Shown here: piece after piece, positions 41,183 through 50,532 of the stretch
Layout: each line of letters starts with the position of its first letter
Position numbering within the stretch: the first letter of the stretch is position 1
Assembly (NCBI RefSeq): GCF_947501225.1
Contig: NZ_CANMUW010000008.1
Coordinates: 1-64,000, forward strand
Length of the DNA stretch: 64,000 bases
From: an uncultured Shewanella sp.
Lineage (GTDB): Bacteria; Pseudomonadota; Gammaproteobacteria; Enterobacterales; Shewanellaceae
Direction: 5' to 3'
The notes under the pieces: generated by a model
The model's input: only the letters and a program-made list of their open reading frames with translations
What the model was told of the DNA's origin: nothing
Database searches by the model: none
Translations under genes and position numbers: made by a program

Positions 41183-41350
41183 TTATTGATTTTTTTTCCA
41201 GATAAATGCACCTGCAGCAATGATCACAACGGCTACAAACGGCAAAATGTCGAACATATGGTGGAACAGACCCACACCATTATGTCCTTCGTGTGCCATA
41301 GCCATTGATGGCATTGCCAGTAGCGCTATCATCGATAATACATTTTTCAT
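41183..41350 (-). CDS. Small exported or membrane protein with HEGH motif
   Basis: This 55-aa gene has a hydrophobic signal-like N-terminus (MKNVLSMIALLAMPSMAMA) and then HEGHNGVGLFHHMF, with five His in 12 residues that could bind a metal. A second hydrophobic helix (about 36-51) and a basic end, WKKNQ, follow. A ggag site lies 8 bases before the ATG. It sits between hypA and the GDCCVxC gene on the same strand as the hydrogenase locus. A role in metal handling is a guess. Too short to name a family. Confidence 0.7.
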   Translation of the reverse strand: MKNVLSMIALLAMPSMAMAHEGHNGVGLFHHMFDILPFVAVVIIAAGAFIWKKNQ

Positions 41351-41425
41351 AGGTAACTCCATTTTGTTTATTGTAAGTTTACTTTGGTCAATTATTGATA
41401 TTTAACGATTCAATTTGTTGTGAAA

Positions 41426-41773
41426 TTATTCAGTCTCGAGTTCCAGTTGCATCAGTAACATCTCCTCACCGTCGGTGAGTCGGGTGTTAAAGCCTTTACA
41501 GTGAGGACAGATGAGATTTCTCTCCTCCAGTTGCGTACTGGTATCGCAATCTCTGCAGTGGATCACCAGAGGTTGGATCTGCATCTCCAGTTCGGCATTT
41601 TTGCAGATCCCATCGAGTTTGAATGTTTCAAATGCCGTCTTAAGCAGCTCGGGCTCGACACCACTCATGACGCCGATTTTTATCACGACTCGTGCTATGC
41701 TGTTAGCCCCGTTCTCTGAAGCATGTTGCTCACACTGCTCGATCAGCGCACTGACGATTGAGTATTCATGCAT
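41426..41773 (-). CDS. hypA: Hydrogenase nickel incorporation protein HypA
   Basis: The 115-aa nickel chaperone delivers Ni to the hydrogenase large subunit with HypB. The N-terminal MHEYS supplies the nickel-binding His2. The zinc site has two CxxC pairs (CRDC about 73-76 and CPHC about 89-92). It is the last gene of hypBCDEA, 2 bp after hypE. Confidence 0.96.
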   Translation of the reverse strand: MHEYSIVSALIEQCEQHASENGANSIARVVIKIGVMSGVEPELLKTAFETFKLDGICKNAELEMQIQPLVIHCRDCDTSTQLEERNLICPHCKGFNTRLTDGEEMLLMQLELETE

Positions 41774-41775
41774 GG

Positions 41776-42807
41776 TTAGCAGATCCTTGGAAGCAGTTCA
41801 CCGTGTGGAAGGTCGAGATAGCGGTTACTTCCCCAAGGTGTCTTGATAACGACTTTTCCCAGGTGCTCATCGGTCACTGTGCCTATGATGGCGGCGTTTT
41901 CGCAGTGGCCATAGCGCTGCATTATCTCTAATGCACCCTGGGCGATCTCCTGAGGTACGGCGATGATAAATGTCCCTTCATTGGCCAGGTCATGAGCCTC
42001 GAAACCATAGAGTTCGCACAGGCCTTTCACCTCATCACTGATTGGTATATCAGACTCTTCGACCTTGATACCGACATTTGACGCCACTGCCCACTCATTG
42101 AGTACCGCTGCTAAACCACCACGGGTAGCGTCACGCATGGCATGAATGTCGATATTGGCGGCGATGAGTTGTTCGATCACAGGCCATAAATTGGCACAAT
42201 CACTGGTGAGTTCAGACTCGAGAGACAGCGCTTCTCTGGCCATCAAGATAGCGGCGCCATGGCGACCGATATCCCGTGATACTATGATGGCGTCGCCCTT
42301 TTGGATGTTTTTGACCGAGATCCCTTTATGTAAGACCCGGCCCACGCCTGACGTGTTGATAAACAGGCCATCTGCACAGCCTTTAGGGACGACCTTAGTG
42401 TCGCCGCATACGATACGGGTGCCACTCTTGGCCAGCTCCTGGCTCATGCTTTGGGCAATTGTTCTGAGCTTATCAACCTCAAAACCCTCTTCGATGATGA
42501 AGCTACAACTCAGATATTGTGGTTCGGCGCCCATCATTGCCAGATCGTTAACTGTGCCGGCGATCGCCAGCTTTCCGATATCGCCGCCGGCGAAGAAGAT
42601 AGGGGCGACGGTAAACGAGTCGGTGGTAAACGCTGTTTCACCGGAAAGTTTAAGTAGCGCCGCGTCCTCCTCGCTGTTTAAGATAGGGTTGTGAAACTCA
42701 CTGAAGAAGATATCCTGGATCAGTGCGTTCATCTCTTTACCACCGCCACCATGGCTAAGTTGAACGGTCTTACTCTTCATTTTATTCGACACTGGTTTAT
42801 TCGACAT
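41776..42807 (-). CDS. hypE: Hydrogenase maturation protein HypE
   Basis: The 343-aa PurM-like ATPase dehydrates the carbamoyl group on its own C-terminal Cys to a thiocyanate, the source of the active-site CN ligands. The protein ends in PRIC, the required terminal Cys. [14 protein letters not shown] at the start is the nucleotide-binding segment. It lies 2 bp after hypD. Confidence 0.97.
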   Translation of the reverse strand: MSNKPVSNKMKSKTVQLSHGGGGKEMNALIQDIFFSEFHNPILNSEEDAALLKLSGETAFTTDSFTVAPIFFAGGDIGKLAIAGTVNDLAMMGAEPQYLSCSFIIEEGFEVDKLRTIAQSMSQELAKSGTRIVCGDTKVVPKGCADGLFINTSGVGRVLHKGISVKNIQKGDAIIVSRDIGRHGAAILMAREALSLESELTSDCANLWPVIEQLIAANIDIHAMRDATRGGLAAVLNEWAVASNVGIKVEESDIPISDEVKGLCELYGFEAHDLANEGTFIIAVPQEIAQGALEIMQRYGHCENAAIIGTVTDEHLGKVVIKTPWGSNRYLDLPHGELLPRIC

Positions 42808-42809
42808 GG

Positions 42810-43925
42810 TTAAACTCCGTTGTAGCGGTAGTAAGCGTTACAGGCGCCTTCGGAGCTGACCATACAGCTTCCCAGAGGTGATTCGGGGCTGCAGCCTCGT
42901 CCGAAGACCTTACAATCTTTGGGATTAGCGAGTCCGCGCAGGATATCACCACATTGACAGGCTTTATGGTCGTCGATCTCTTTCACTGGCAATCTGTCGG
43001 CGTATATGATCTCGGCATCCCTGTGGGCATACTTAGTACTGAGCTTCAGCGCAGAGTTGGGTATAGGACCCAGGCCGCGCCAGCGGAAATCTTCCCTAAT
43101 CTCGAAGAACTCTTCGTTCTTCTCCTGTGCAGCAAGGTTTCCCTCTTCGGTAACCGCACGGCTATATTGTACATCCAGCTCGGCTATGCCTTGTGCTTTC
43201 TGTTTGGTGATCCTTAAGATGGACTCCATAACGTCGACAGGTTCAAACCCCGATACCACGACAGGCATATGGTAGTTCTCAACGGCAGGGCGGTACACCT
43301 TGGCACCACTTATCACACTGACATGAGCTGGACCGATAAATGCGTTAACCGTCGCCTTAGGATCTGCCATTACGGCATCCATTGCCGGTGGTACTAACAC
43401 ATGGTTGATGTGAAACAAGAGGTTATCGATACCTCGCTTTTCCGCTTGCTCGAGAAGTACCGCCGTCATAGGGGTAGAGGTCTCGAAGCCTATTGCGAAG
43501 AAGATGACTGTCTTGTCCGGATTCTCGGTGGCGATGGTCAGGGCATCGAGCGGGTCGTAGATTGGGCGAATATCGCACCCTTTAGCCCTGAATTCGGCCA
43601 GGCTGCCTTTGGAGCCGGGCACACGGATCATGTCACCCAATGTAACCAAAATAGTATTAGGTTGGCTGGCAAGCATAGCGGCATGGTCGATACGCTCTTT
43701 AGGCATGATACAGACCGGACAGCCTGGTCCATGAATGAACTTGATGTTGTCCGGCAGGAGCTGGTTCAGGCCGTATTTCATGATGGTATGAGTATGTCCG
43801 CCACACACCTCCATGATATTGATAGGCTCGGGACATTTCGCTGCTTCAATGGCGATCATCTCTGCCAACTTTGCAATAATACTTGGGTCTCTGAACCCCT
43901 GGTAAAGTGATTTCAGTGGTAACAT
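42810..43925 (-). CDS. hypD: Hydrogenase maturation protein HypD
   Basis: The 371-aa Fe-S protein is the scaffold, with HypC, for assembling Fe(CN)2CO. It has VCGGHTHTIMKYG (Cys about 41), GPGCPVCIMP (about 66-75) and the C-terminal cluster motif CQCGDILRG...CKVFGRGCSPESPLGSC. Gene spacing to hypC is 3 bp, so hypBCDEA is tightly packed. Confidence 0.97.
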   Translation of the reverse strand: MLPLKSLYQGFRDPSIIAKLAEMIAIEAAKCPEPINIMEVCGGHTHTIMKYGLNQLLPDNIKFIHGPGCPVCIMPKERIDHAAMLASQPNTILVTLGDMIRVPGSKGSLAEFRAKGCDIRPIYDPLDALTIATENPDKTVIFFAIGFETSTPMTAVLLEQAEKRGIDNLLFHINHVLVPPAMDAVMADPKATVNAFIGPAHVSVISGAKVYRPAVENYHMPVVVSGFEPVDVMESILRITKQKAQGIAELDVQYSRAVTEEGNLAAQEKNEEFFEIREDFRWRGLGPIPNSALKLSTKYAHRDAEIIYADRLPVKEIDDHKACQCGDILRGLANPKDCKVFGRGCSPESPLGSCMVSSEGACNAYYRYNGV

Positions 43926-43928
43926 TAA

Positions 43929-44168
43929 TTACTCCGCCGCGGCCATTTTTTCGACAATTTCGTCATAAAGCTTGATACTCTCCAATGCGTCGGCTTTATC
44001 GATCTTATTCATGACGAATCCGATGTGGATCAAGACATAATCACCTATTTCCAAGGGCTCCTGCATGAGGTGGGCACTGACCTTCCTTCTTACTCCCATC
44101 GTCTCAACAGTGACACTTTGCTCCTCTTCGTGAAGTTCAACGACCTGTGAAGGGATTGATAAACACAT
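43929..44168 (-). CDS. hypC: Hydrogenase assembly chaperone HypC
   Basis: The 79-aa HypC/HupF chaperone starts MCLSIPSQVV; its Cys2 carries the iron precursor and contacts HypD and the large subunit. The central GVRRKVSAHLMQEPLEIGDYVLIHIGF is the family beta-barrel core. It starts 2 bp after hypB. Confidence 0.97.
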   Translation of the reverse strand: MCLSIPSQVVELHEEEQSVTVETMGVRRKVSAHLMQEPLEIGDYVLIHIGFVMNKIDKADALESIKLYDEIVEKMAAAE

Positions 44169-44170
44169 GA

Positions 44171-44929
44171 TTACGCTCCTTTACGGTGAGTTTTAAGCCA
44201 GTTGGCAACTTGAGCCATAGAGTCGCCATCCTTGATGGAAACAGGCAGTACCTCAACTTCCGGATTGAGTTTCTTCACCTGAGCGCGAGCCTCTTCGACG
44301 CTGAAGTCAAAGTAGGGAAGTAGATCGCACTTGGTTATCAGCACAAGATCGGCGCGGCGGAACATGACCGGATATTTTTCAATCTTATCATCGCCTTCAG
44401 GTACGGATACCAGGACAACATTCAGGTGCGTACCGACATCATATGAGGCGGGGCAGACCAGGTTCCCGACGTTTTCTACGAAGCAGATATCGAGATCTTT
44501 CAGCTCTATGTGGTGCAGGGCGCTGTGAACCATAAATGCATCGAGGTGACAGGCCGAGCCGGTTTGGATCTGATAAGCGTCGATCCCTTTGGCTTTTAAT
44601 CTGTCAGCATCACGTGAAGTTTCCAGATCGCCCTCGATTACGGCGTATTTGAGATCTGTGTATTCATGTAAGTTTTCAAGCAAGGTCGTCTTACCGCTGC
44701 CCGGACTACTCATTAAGTTGAAGGCTGTAACCCCGTTGGCTTCGAAATGTTCGCGGTTATGAGCGGCTTCGATATCATTTTTATCGAGTATTTTGTGAAT
44801 AACCGCTAATGTTTTCTTATCATTCAGTTGGGGATTACTATGTAGATCGCCGTGAGAGTGATGTTCATGATCATGAGAATGCTCGCCATGAGTGGGACGA
44901 GTCAGTGAACAGCCGCAATCTTTACACAT
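44171..44929 (-). CDS. hypB: Hydrogenase nickel incorporation GTPase HypB
   Basis: The 252-aa GTPase has the N-terminal CKDCGC high-affinity nickel site. A histidine-rich stretch (HGEHSHDHEHHSHGDLH, about 14-30) may store nickel. The P-loop is SSPGSGKTTLL (about 74-84). The G4 motif TKCD and switch cysteines are also present. It heads the hypBCDEA unit, which has its own FNR-like box upstream. Confidence 0.97.
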   Translation of the reverse strand: MCKDCGCSLTRPTHGEHSHDHEHHSHGDLHSNPQLNDKKTLAVIHKILDKNDIEAAHNREHFEANGVTAFNLMSSPGSGKTTLLENLHEYTDLKYAVIEGDLETSRDADRLKAKGIDAYQIQTGSACHLDAFMVHSALHHIELKDLDICFVENVGNLVCPASYDVGTHLNVVLVSVPEGDDKIEKYPVMFRRADLVLITKCDLLPYFDFSVEEARAQVKKLNPEVEVLPVSIKDGDSMAQVANWLKTHRKGA

Positions 44930-44987
44930 TGTTGTACTCCATTTTTAGTCCTGATGTTAAATAATGTCTGAAAATGTGAAAATTTCT

Positions 44988-45001
44988 TTGATTCCCATCA
45001 G
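44988..45001 (-). promoter_or_regulatory. FNR/EtrA-like box before hypB
   Basis: On the minus strand CTGATGGGAATCAA has one mismatch to TTGAT-N4-ATCAA. It is centred 65 bp before the hypB start. A weak -10 (CATTAT, 44961-44966) lies near the position expected for a class II site. This would give hypBCDEA a promoter independent of hya. Confidence 0.6.
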
Positions 45002-45031
45002 GTCAGTTATTGATTATTGTTGTTTTGCACT

Positions 45032-47389
45032 TTAATTGTGATGCAAGCCATACCAGAGTTGGCCCAGAGCAATACCGCCATCGTTGATAGGAACCTGATG
45101 AGATGTCAGTCGCTCATGTCCCAGCTCGTTAAGTCGGGCGATGGTTTGCTCACTGAGATACCGGTTTTGAAATACCCCGCCACATAAAACCACGGGCAGG
45201 GAGCGATGTTGTTTTGCAAGGTCAGTGATGGCATCGGTGAGGCTAATCATAAATCCGCGGGCAATAGCGCCGATTCTCTGCTGGGTCAGGGGCTCTTGGG
45301 TGACAGATGCCACCAACTGGCTAAACAGGGTATTGAGATCCCACATCCCGTCGATAACCGGGAGGGAGAAATTAAACTCACCCGCCATCTTACTATCGAT
45401 TGAGGTGTCGGCATGATTTGCTGCCGCTTCGAGCAACATTCCGGCTTGGCCTTCAAACTGCGTCTTCTCAATCAAACCAAGTAGCACGGCTACTGCATCG
45501 AAAATACGTCCTACCGAAGAGGTTTCAATACAGTTACTCCCGGCCTGCCATAATCTATGCAGATTCTCTATAAGTCGGGGTTCGGTTCTATTCAGGATGG
45601 GCAATGAGAGTGCATTGATCTCCTGTGGTGAGTATTGTTGAAACAGGATGGCGAGCAGTAAACGTTTCGGGTCCCTGATAGCCTGTTCTCCGCCGATAAG
45701 CTTGAAGGGCTTAATGTGGCATACCCGCTGAAAGCCATCCACATCGGCAATGAGCGCCTCGCCGCCCCACAATGACTGGTCGTCACCGAGCCCGGTACCA
45801 TCGAAGCTAAAGCCTAATACTTTCTCTTTAACCTGATTAACAGCCATGACACTCAATATATGGGCATGATGATGCTGAATTTCTAAGTGTTTTGCCTCCT
45901 CGTTCTGCTCAGTAAATTGTTGTGCCCATTTGGAAGGGGCATAGTCCGGGTGTTTGTCGCTGATGACCACATTGGGACTAAATTGGTAGAGGCGTTTGAA
46001 GGTCGCCAATGTATGCTCAAAATAGCTTTCTGCTTCTAAGCTAAACAGATCGCCGATATGAGGGCTCAATACCATCTTGTCGGCGAAGCCAAATGCGATA
46101 CTGTTTTTTTGTTGTGCCCCAACGGCAAGCCGGTGCGATGCACTAGCTGTAGGGTTGTGTATACTCAGCGGCGCAAAACCACGGGCTAAGCGTAGCACCT
46201 GGACTTCATCGCCTACACATTGGATGACGCTGTCATCACAGGCGTTGATGATGGGGCGGTTATGGTCGAGTATCGAGTCGACAACGTCTCCCAGTTGAGC
46301 AACAATCTCATCAGCGTCACAAATGATCGGCTCACCGCTACGGTTAGCGCTGGTGGCGACGATGGGAATGTTGAGCTCTTTCAAAAGAAGAGAGTGAAGT
46401 GGGGTATAGGGTAAAAATACCCCCAACTTATCGATGCCAGGTGCGATAGCGGGGCTGAGTCCCGGGGTCGACGAGCGGCATTTAGTCATGATTGTGATAG
46501 GTCTTTCAATCGAGGTGAGCTGCTCCCACTCAAATTGAGAACCTGTCACTATGGATTTTGCCATTTCCAGATTGCTTACCATCACAGCCAGTGGTTTAGC
46601 CGGACGTCTCTTCCTCTCTCTCAAACGCTCAACTGCGCCATGATTGGTTGCATCACAGACTAAATGGAAGCCACCAAGGCCCTTAATTGCAACGATCTCC
46701 CCCTGTAACAGCCTTTGTACTGTTGCGCTCAGCGCCCTGTCGGCTTGGGCGATGCTGGCCCCATCTCTGGTGAGCAGAGAGAGCTGCGGCCCGCACTGTG
46801 GACAGCTGACGGGCTGAGCATGATAACGCCTGTCCATTGGGTCGAGATAGGAGCTCTTACAAGTTTCACACATATCAAAGCTTGCCATAGATGTGTGTTT
46901 ACGATCGTAAGGCAGGGCGTTAATCAGTGTATATCTGGGGCCGCAATTGGTGCAGTTGGTAAACGGATAGCGGTAGTGGCGGTTATCCGGGTCATTAATT
47001 TCATCTAAACAGCTACTGCAGCAGCTCTTATCCGGTGAGACAGCAACCACCGCATTCGAATTACCATCACTGGCTACAATGATGAAATCCTCACAATTAT
47101 CATCGATGGCAATCTGTTTGGAACTAAGTGTATCTATACGGGCAAGTGGGGGAGGCGAGTTATGAAAACGTTCGATAAAGCTGTCGATATCGTTCTGTTG
47201 CCCTTGAACTTCAATGGTTACCCCTTGGCCGTTATTAAGGACGAAGCCACTGAGGCGTTCACTTTTTGCGTAACGATATACGAAGGGCCGGAAACCGACC
47301 CCCTGAACGATACCCGTGACAGTAATCTCAACCCTTGCAACCTTGGGCTGCGAGGAGCTGAGAGTGTAATTGTCTTTGGTTTCAATCAT
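45032..47389 (-). CDS. hypF: Carbamoyltransferase HypF
   Basis: The 785-aa enzyme makes the thiocarbamate on HypE from carbamoyl phosphate. Domains in order: acylphosphatase (GIVQGVGFRPFVYR, about 28-41), zinc fingers (CCSSC, CTNCGPRYT, CETCK, CPQCGPQ, about 125-205), a YrdC-like ATP domain (about 210-400) and a Kae1-like carbamoyltransferase with QHHHAHIL (about 503) and LCGGVFQN. Full length. It lies between the HypF-like gene and hypB. Confidence 0.97.
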   Translation of the reverse strand: MIETKDNYTLSSSQPKVARVEITVTGIVQGVGFRPFVYRYAKSERLSGFVLNNGQGVTIEVQGQQNDIDSFIERFHNSPPPLARIDTLSSKQIAIDDNCEDFIIVASDGNSNAVVAVSPDKSCCSSCLDEINDPDNRHYRYPFTNCTNCGPRYTLINALPYDRKHTSMASFDMCETCKSSYLDPMDRRYHAQPVSCPQCGPQLSLLTRDGASIAQADRALSATVQRLLQGEIVAIKGLGGFHLVCDATNHGAVERLRERKRRPAKPLAVMVSNLEMAKSIVTGSQFEWEQLTSIERPITIMTKCRSSTPGLSPAIAPGIDKLGVFLPYTPLHSLLLKELNIPIVATSANRSGEPIICDADEIVAQLGDVVDSILDHNRPIINACDDSVIQCVGDEVQVLRLARGFAPLSIHNPTASASHRLAVGAQQKNSIAFGFADKMVLSPHIGDLFSLEAESYFEHTLATFKRLYQFSPNVVISDKHPDYAPSKWAQQFTEQNEEAKHLEIQHHHAHILSVMAVNQVKEKVLGFSFDGTGLGDDQSLWGGEALIADVDGFQRVCHIKPFKLIGGEQAIRDPKRLLLAILFQQYSPQEINALSLPILNRTEPRLIENLHRLWQAGSNCIETSSVGRIFDAVAVLLGLIEKTQFEGQAGMLLEAAANHADTSIDSKMAGEFNFSLPVIDGMWDLNTLFSQLVASVTQEPLTQQRIGAIARGFMISLTDAITDLAKQHRSLPVVLCGGVFQNRYLSEQTIARLNELGHERLTSHQVPINDGGIALGQLWYGLHHN

Positions 47390-47395
47390 TAATTG

Positions 47396-49120
47396 TTATC
47401 TTCGCTTCTTAAGGTAGAGCCCGCCGACAGCAAGGTTGTTTCCATCGAGATCGAGCCTGTGGTTGACTTTCAGAGGGAAGTTTTTACCCAGTCTTAATGA
47501 TAATCTTTGAGTCAACACCTCATTGGCAAACTCACTGCCAGCAAGGACGACGGAGTTAACACCAACGTTGAGATCCAGATGCTCAATCCAGTTGGCTAAA
47601 AAGTCGGCGAGTGAATCTTGCATGCCGAAGGCAAGTTTGAATGCATCTCTATCGTCAGCCAGCCTGAAACTTATCAGTGAACCCAGTGTTTTGCACCAGT
47701 TTAGGCTTCTATGGGCTTCCCCCTTAGTCAGTGGGTAGTCAATTCTGGGTGAATTAGAGCCCCTGTGGGCCATGGCGCAGCTGATTAGGGCGTCACTGAG
47801 AGATTCTTTAGCCAGTGATTTGGATGAGAGGCCGAGGATAATTGCCGAAATAGCCCATAGGCTTTGCAGGTTATCAGTGGGGGCCGCTAAGTTCAGATCG
47901 AGCAACCTGAGATAGTCATCCGGGTATTTCTGTTTGAACTTTTCCACTACGCTTCGCTGCGGGCTCTGCTCCAGTTGGTGATAGATCTCATACCCTGTGC
48001 TTGGAAGCTGTGGCAGAGAGAAGAAAAGCTCACTCTTTTGGGTCCTGTCCTGGGTAAGGATCTGCCCCGTATGTTGCTGGCTGAAGTAGATAACGGCCGA
48101 GTTTTTGAACTGACCGCTTTCAAGGTTCCCCGCATTGAGCGCGCAGATCCCTGCATCAGTCATGTCGCGTCGGTTATCATCAGTAGCCGAAGCCTTGCAG
48201 CTGATCACTCCCTTCTTCCAGCTGGCAGTTATGCCGTTAAAGCTTGCCTCATCGTGCAGAGGTTCCGGCGTTTCCTCTAATACAACCCATGATTGCTGTT
48301 CATGAGCTGTGCTGGATATTTTACTCCAGGCCGATTGTATCCAAACCATAGGCTTGTCAAGGTTGTCGGCATTGAAATAGATCCAATCTACTCCTCGCTG
48401 TCTTAATATTTCACACAAGACCACAATCCCACGGTTGTAGGCGAAACAGATATCGTACAGAGGCGCATTCAGTTTGGGGTGGTCGCTGACAGGTCGTGCG
48501 GTGATCAATGGTTTTTCGATGCTCGACAGGGCTAATATCTGGTGATCTTTTAGGTGAAACTGAGCATTGAGGGTATTAGGGTTGCAGACAAGCAGCTTGT
48601 CCCTGCCTTCACTATCCAGAGGTGAGAGACTCAGCGTGACGGGGGAGTTGCTCGGAAATAGCGCATGACCATCTGTCAGTAGTTTATCTGCTACAGAGGC
48701 GATATCAGCAAAGGAGAGGCCTAAGTGTTCTTCATTGAGGCGGGTTTCGCCCTGACAGCAGTCGCATTTTAAGGATATATCGCCAAATTGTGGCGACTGG
48801 TTGTCGCCAAATTTCGGCAGGCATTGCTGGCAAAACTCCTGCTCTACCTTAGCGTTGGGTAGAAGCTGATGCCCACCCATTCGGGATTCGATCAGTGAGA
48901 TCCGCGAGTCGGTTAACCATACGGAGATCAGAAAATCCTGGGCAATCGCATCGGCAAGAGATTCAAGCTCCTTCAACTCTCCCTGCGCTTCGATAAAATA
49001 GACCTGATCTTGATAACCTACCGTTATATTGAGCTGATCATGATTAAGATATTGATTACATAGATGCGCATAAAGGGGAACCTGTCTTGAGCAGGTAAAT
49101 TCAAACCTAATATTCTTCAT
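47396..49120 (-). CDS. Divergent HypF-like hydrogenase maturation protein (HydE-like)
   Basis: The protein of about 574 aa has a cysteine pair set (CQQC...CDCC, about 98-130) followed by LGLSFADIASVADKLL. The C-terminal segment NVGVNSVVLAGSEFANEVLTQRL resembles the Kae1-like end of HypF. The acylphosphatase motif and the HHHAH metal site of HypF are not evident, so it is not a working HypF copy. Its place between hyaD and hypF suggests hydrogenase maturation. I recall similarly placed HydE-type proteins (HP0635-like) in epsilon-proteobacterial hydrogenase loci, but relation is not proven. The start overlaps hyaD; a GTG at 49132 is an alternative. Confidence 0.65.
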   Translation of the reverse strand: MKNIRFEFTCSRQVPLYAHLCNQYLNHDQLNITVGYQDQVYFIEAQGELKELESLADAIAQDFLISVWLTDSRISLIESRMGGHQLLPNAKVEQEFCQQCLPKFGDNQSPQFGDISLKCDCCQGETRLNEEHLGLSFADIASVADKLLTDGHALFPSNSPVTLSLSPLDSEGRDKLLVCNPNTLNAQFHLKDHQILALSSIEKPLITARPVSDHPKLNAPLYDICFAYNRGIVVLCEILRQRGVDWIYFNADNLDKPMVWIQSAWSKISSTAHEQQSWVVLEETPEPLHDEASFNGITASWKKGVISCKASATDDNRRDMTDAGICALNAGNLESGQFKNSAVIYFSQQHTGQILTQDRTQKSELFFSLPQLPSTGYEIYHQLEQSPQRSVVEKFKQKYPDDYLRLLDLNLAAPTDNLQSLWAISAIILGLSSKSLAKESLSDALISCAMAHRGSNSPRIDYPLTKGEAHRSLNWCKTLGSLISFRLADDRDAFKLAFGMQDSLADFLANWIEHLDLNVGVNSVVLAGSEFANEVLTQRLSLRLGKNFPLKVNHRLDLDGNNLAVGGLYLKKRR

Positions 49121-49664
49121 TATAAGTAACACCGCGTTTGTATGACTCGGGGATTAAGGTATTGATATCTATTTCATTGATGCGTTCGCAGCTGAAATTA
49201 AGCTGGTTAAAATGTTCTAATAATGTTTTTTCCATGAGGGGAACCGCCGCCTCGACCATAGGGGTCAGGCCCAGGGTCATCGGCTCAAGTACGGTGGGAG
49301 TCACACCCAGGATAAATGTTTTAGGGCGATCGCCTACCATATCCATCATGTTCAATGTTTGCAGCATTTCGACTTCGTGAGCGCTGCCTTGCCAGTCGAT
49401 CTCTGCCGGGGCCTTATCGAAATCGAAGAAATAAACCTGCCCGGGTTCCACACCATGGGCGTTGACTGTGTCGACAACAATTAAGTAATCATATTGACAG
49501 ATAATTGGGATTAATCCCTGAGCGAGGGTGCCACCATCTGTAATATCCAGTTGGTCACTCTCATGGCTGAATTTGAAATTTTCAGCGATATAATTGACGA
49601 AATGTACACCGATACCTTCATCTGCGTACAGGACATTGCCAATACCTAGCAGCAATACCTTCAT
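49107..49664 (-). CDS. hyaD: Hydrogenase maturation endopeptidase HyaD
   Basis: The 185-aa protease removes the C-terminal peptide of the large subunit once nickel is in place. It has the family start VLLLGIGNVLYADEGIGVH with the nickel-sensing Glu (about 16), VVDTVNAHG (Asp about 60) and a His in GSAHEVE (about 92). Its target is HyaB, which retains the tail. It overlaps the following gene and is separated from hyaC by a hairpin. Confidence 0.94.
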   Translation of the reverse strand: MKVLLLGIGNVLYADEGIGVHFVNYIAENFKFSHESDQLDITDGGTLAQGLIPIICQYDYLIVVDTVNAHGVEPGQVYFFDFDKAPAEIDWQGSAHEVEMLQTLNMMDMVGDRPKTFILGVTPTVLEPMTLGLTPMVEAAVPLMEKTLLEHFNQLNFSCERINEIDINTLIPESYKRGVTYNEEY

Positions 49665-49780
49665 TAAAACCTTGCCTTGTTGTTAGGGACTATCATCATC
49701 GATAAGTAAGGTTTATACCTGCTTTCAACACCACTTTCTATCCATGAAAATACAGTGATCAGATAATAATGGTCTAAATA

Positions 49781-49816
49781 TAATAAAAGTACGCCGATAA
49801 AAACATCGGCGTACCC
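49781..49816 (-). terminator. Hairpin between hyaC and hyaD
   Basis: Perfect 10-base arms (49789-49798 and 49805-49814) with a 6-base loop are followed on the minus strand by TTTTATTATA. It could terminate or attenuate transcription after hyaABC, reducing expression of hyaD and downstream genes. Confidence 0.8.
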
Positions 49817-49844
49817 TGATACTGCTTAATGACTACAATATCTA

Positions 49845-50510
49845 CTAGTGCTTCTTGTGGTAATCATAACCAGAGACTATAGAATCTACAGAGTTATGCT
49901 TGAACCTGATACCCGACCAAACGGCCATGTATACATGGACAAGTACGAAGATGACAAATACCCAAGTCAGGTAATGATGCCAAATTCTTACTTGTGCCAG
50001 TCCACCCATCTGTGCGGTGATCCAACCTGCCGCATCCCACATCATGCCACCCATTCCAAGGTGATAGACGTTGGCATACAGTACCAGGCCGGTGATACAG
50101 ATAAACAGAGCCATAAATGAGATCAATACATAGGTTGTGAACTGTAGTGGTCCATAAACACCCGCTTTATCAAGGTGTCCCATCCATAAGTAAGATTTCA
50201 GGTTTTTAACCCAGCTAGTTACACTCGCCGCATCTCGGAAAGATCGACGTTCGATGTCGCTCTTGCCGAAGAAGAAGAGGTAAAAGCGCACCAGGGTGAT
50301 GGCCGTTAACGCAAAGCCAAACACTAAGTGAGCGAAGCGGATATAGCTCTGAACCTGAATATCGTTATTTTCAGGTGCCACTAAAAATGGCCAAGATATA
50401 TAAAATCCTGTGATTACCAGAACGAGTATCGACAGTGCGCGAAGCCAGTGAAAAATCCGGATCGCAGGGCTGAAGATCAAGTCTCTAGTATGGGTCGCAG
50501 AATGATTCAT
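49845..50510 (-). CDS. hyaC: Hydrogenase cytochrome b subunit HyaC
   Basis: A 221-aa di-haem b-type cytochrome with four membrane helices. It anchors the hydrogenase and passes electrons to the quinone pool. Likely haem-ligand His residues lie in the IFHWLR (about 20), RFAHLVFG (about 60) and WHHYLTWVFVIFVLVHVYM (about 182-200) segments. It is the third gene of hyaABC, 22 bp after hyaB. Confidence 0.94.
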   Translation of the reverse strand: MNHSATHTRDLIFSPAIRIFHWLRALSILVLVITGFYISWPFLVAPENNDIQVQSYIRFAHLVFGFALTAITLVRFYLFFFGKSDIERRSFRDAASVTSWVKNLKSYLWMGHLDKAGVYGPLQFTTYVLISFMALFICITGLVLYANVYHLGMGGMMWDAAGWITAQMGGLAQVRIWHHYLTWVFVIFVLVHVYMAVWSGIRFKHNSVDSIVSGYDYHKKH

Positions 50511-50532
50511 TTTGCTATCCCTCCCTTAGTGA

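Noticed and set aside
42146..42694. 182-codon plus-strand frame opposite hypE
   Set aside because: It is antisense to hypE, Ser-rich as typical of shadow frames, with no ribosome site.
43401..43910. 169-codon plus-strand frame opposite hypD
   Set aside because: It lies wholly antisense to a clear hypD and has unnatural composition; a shadow frame.
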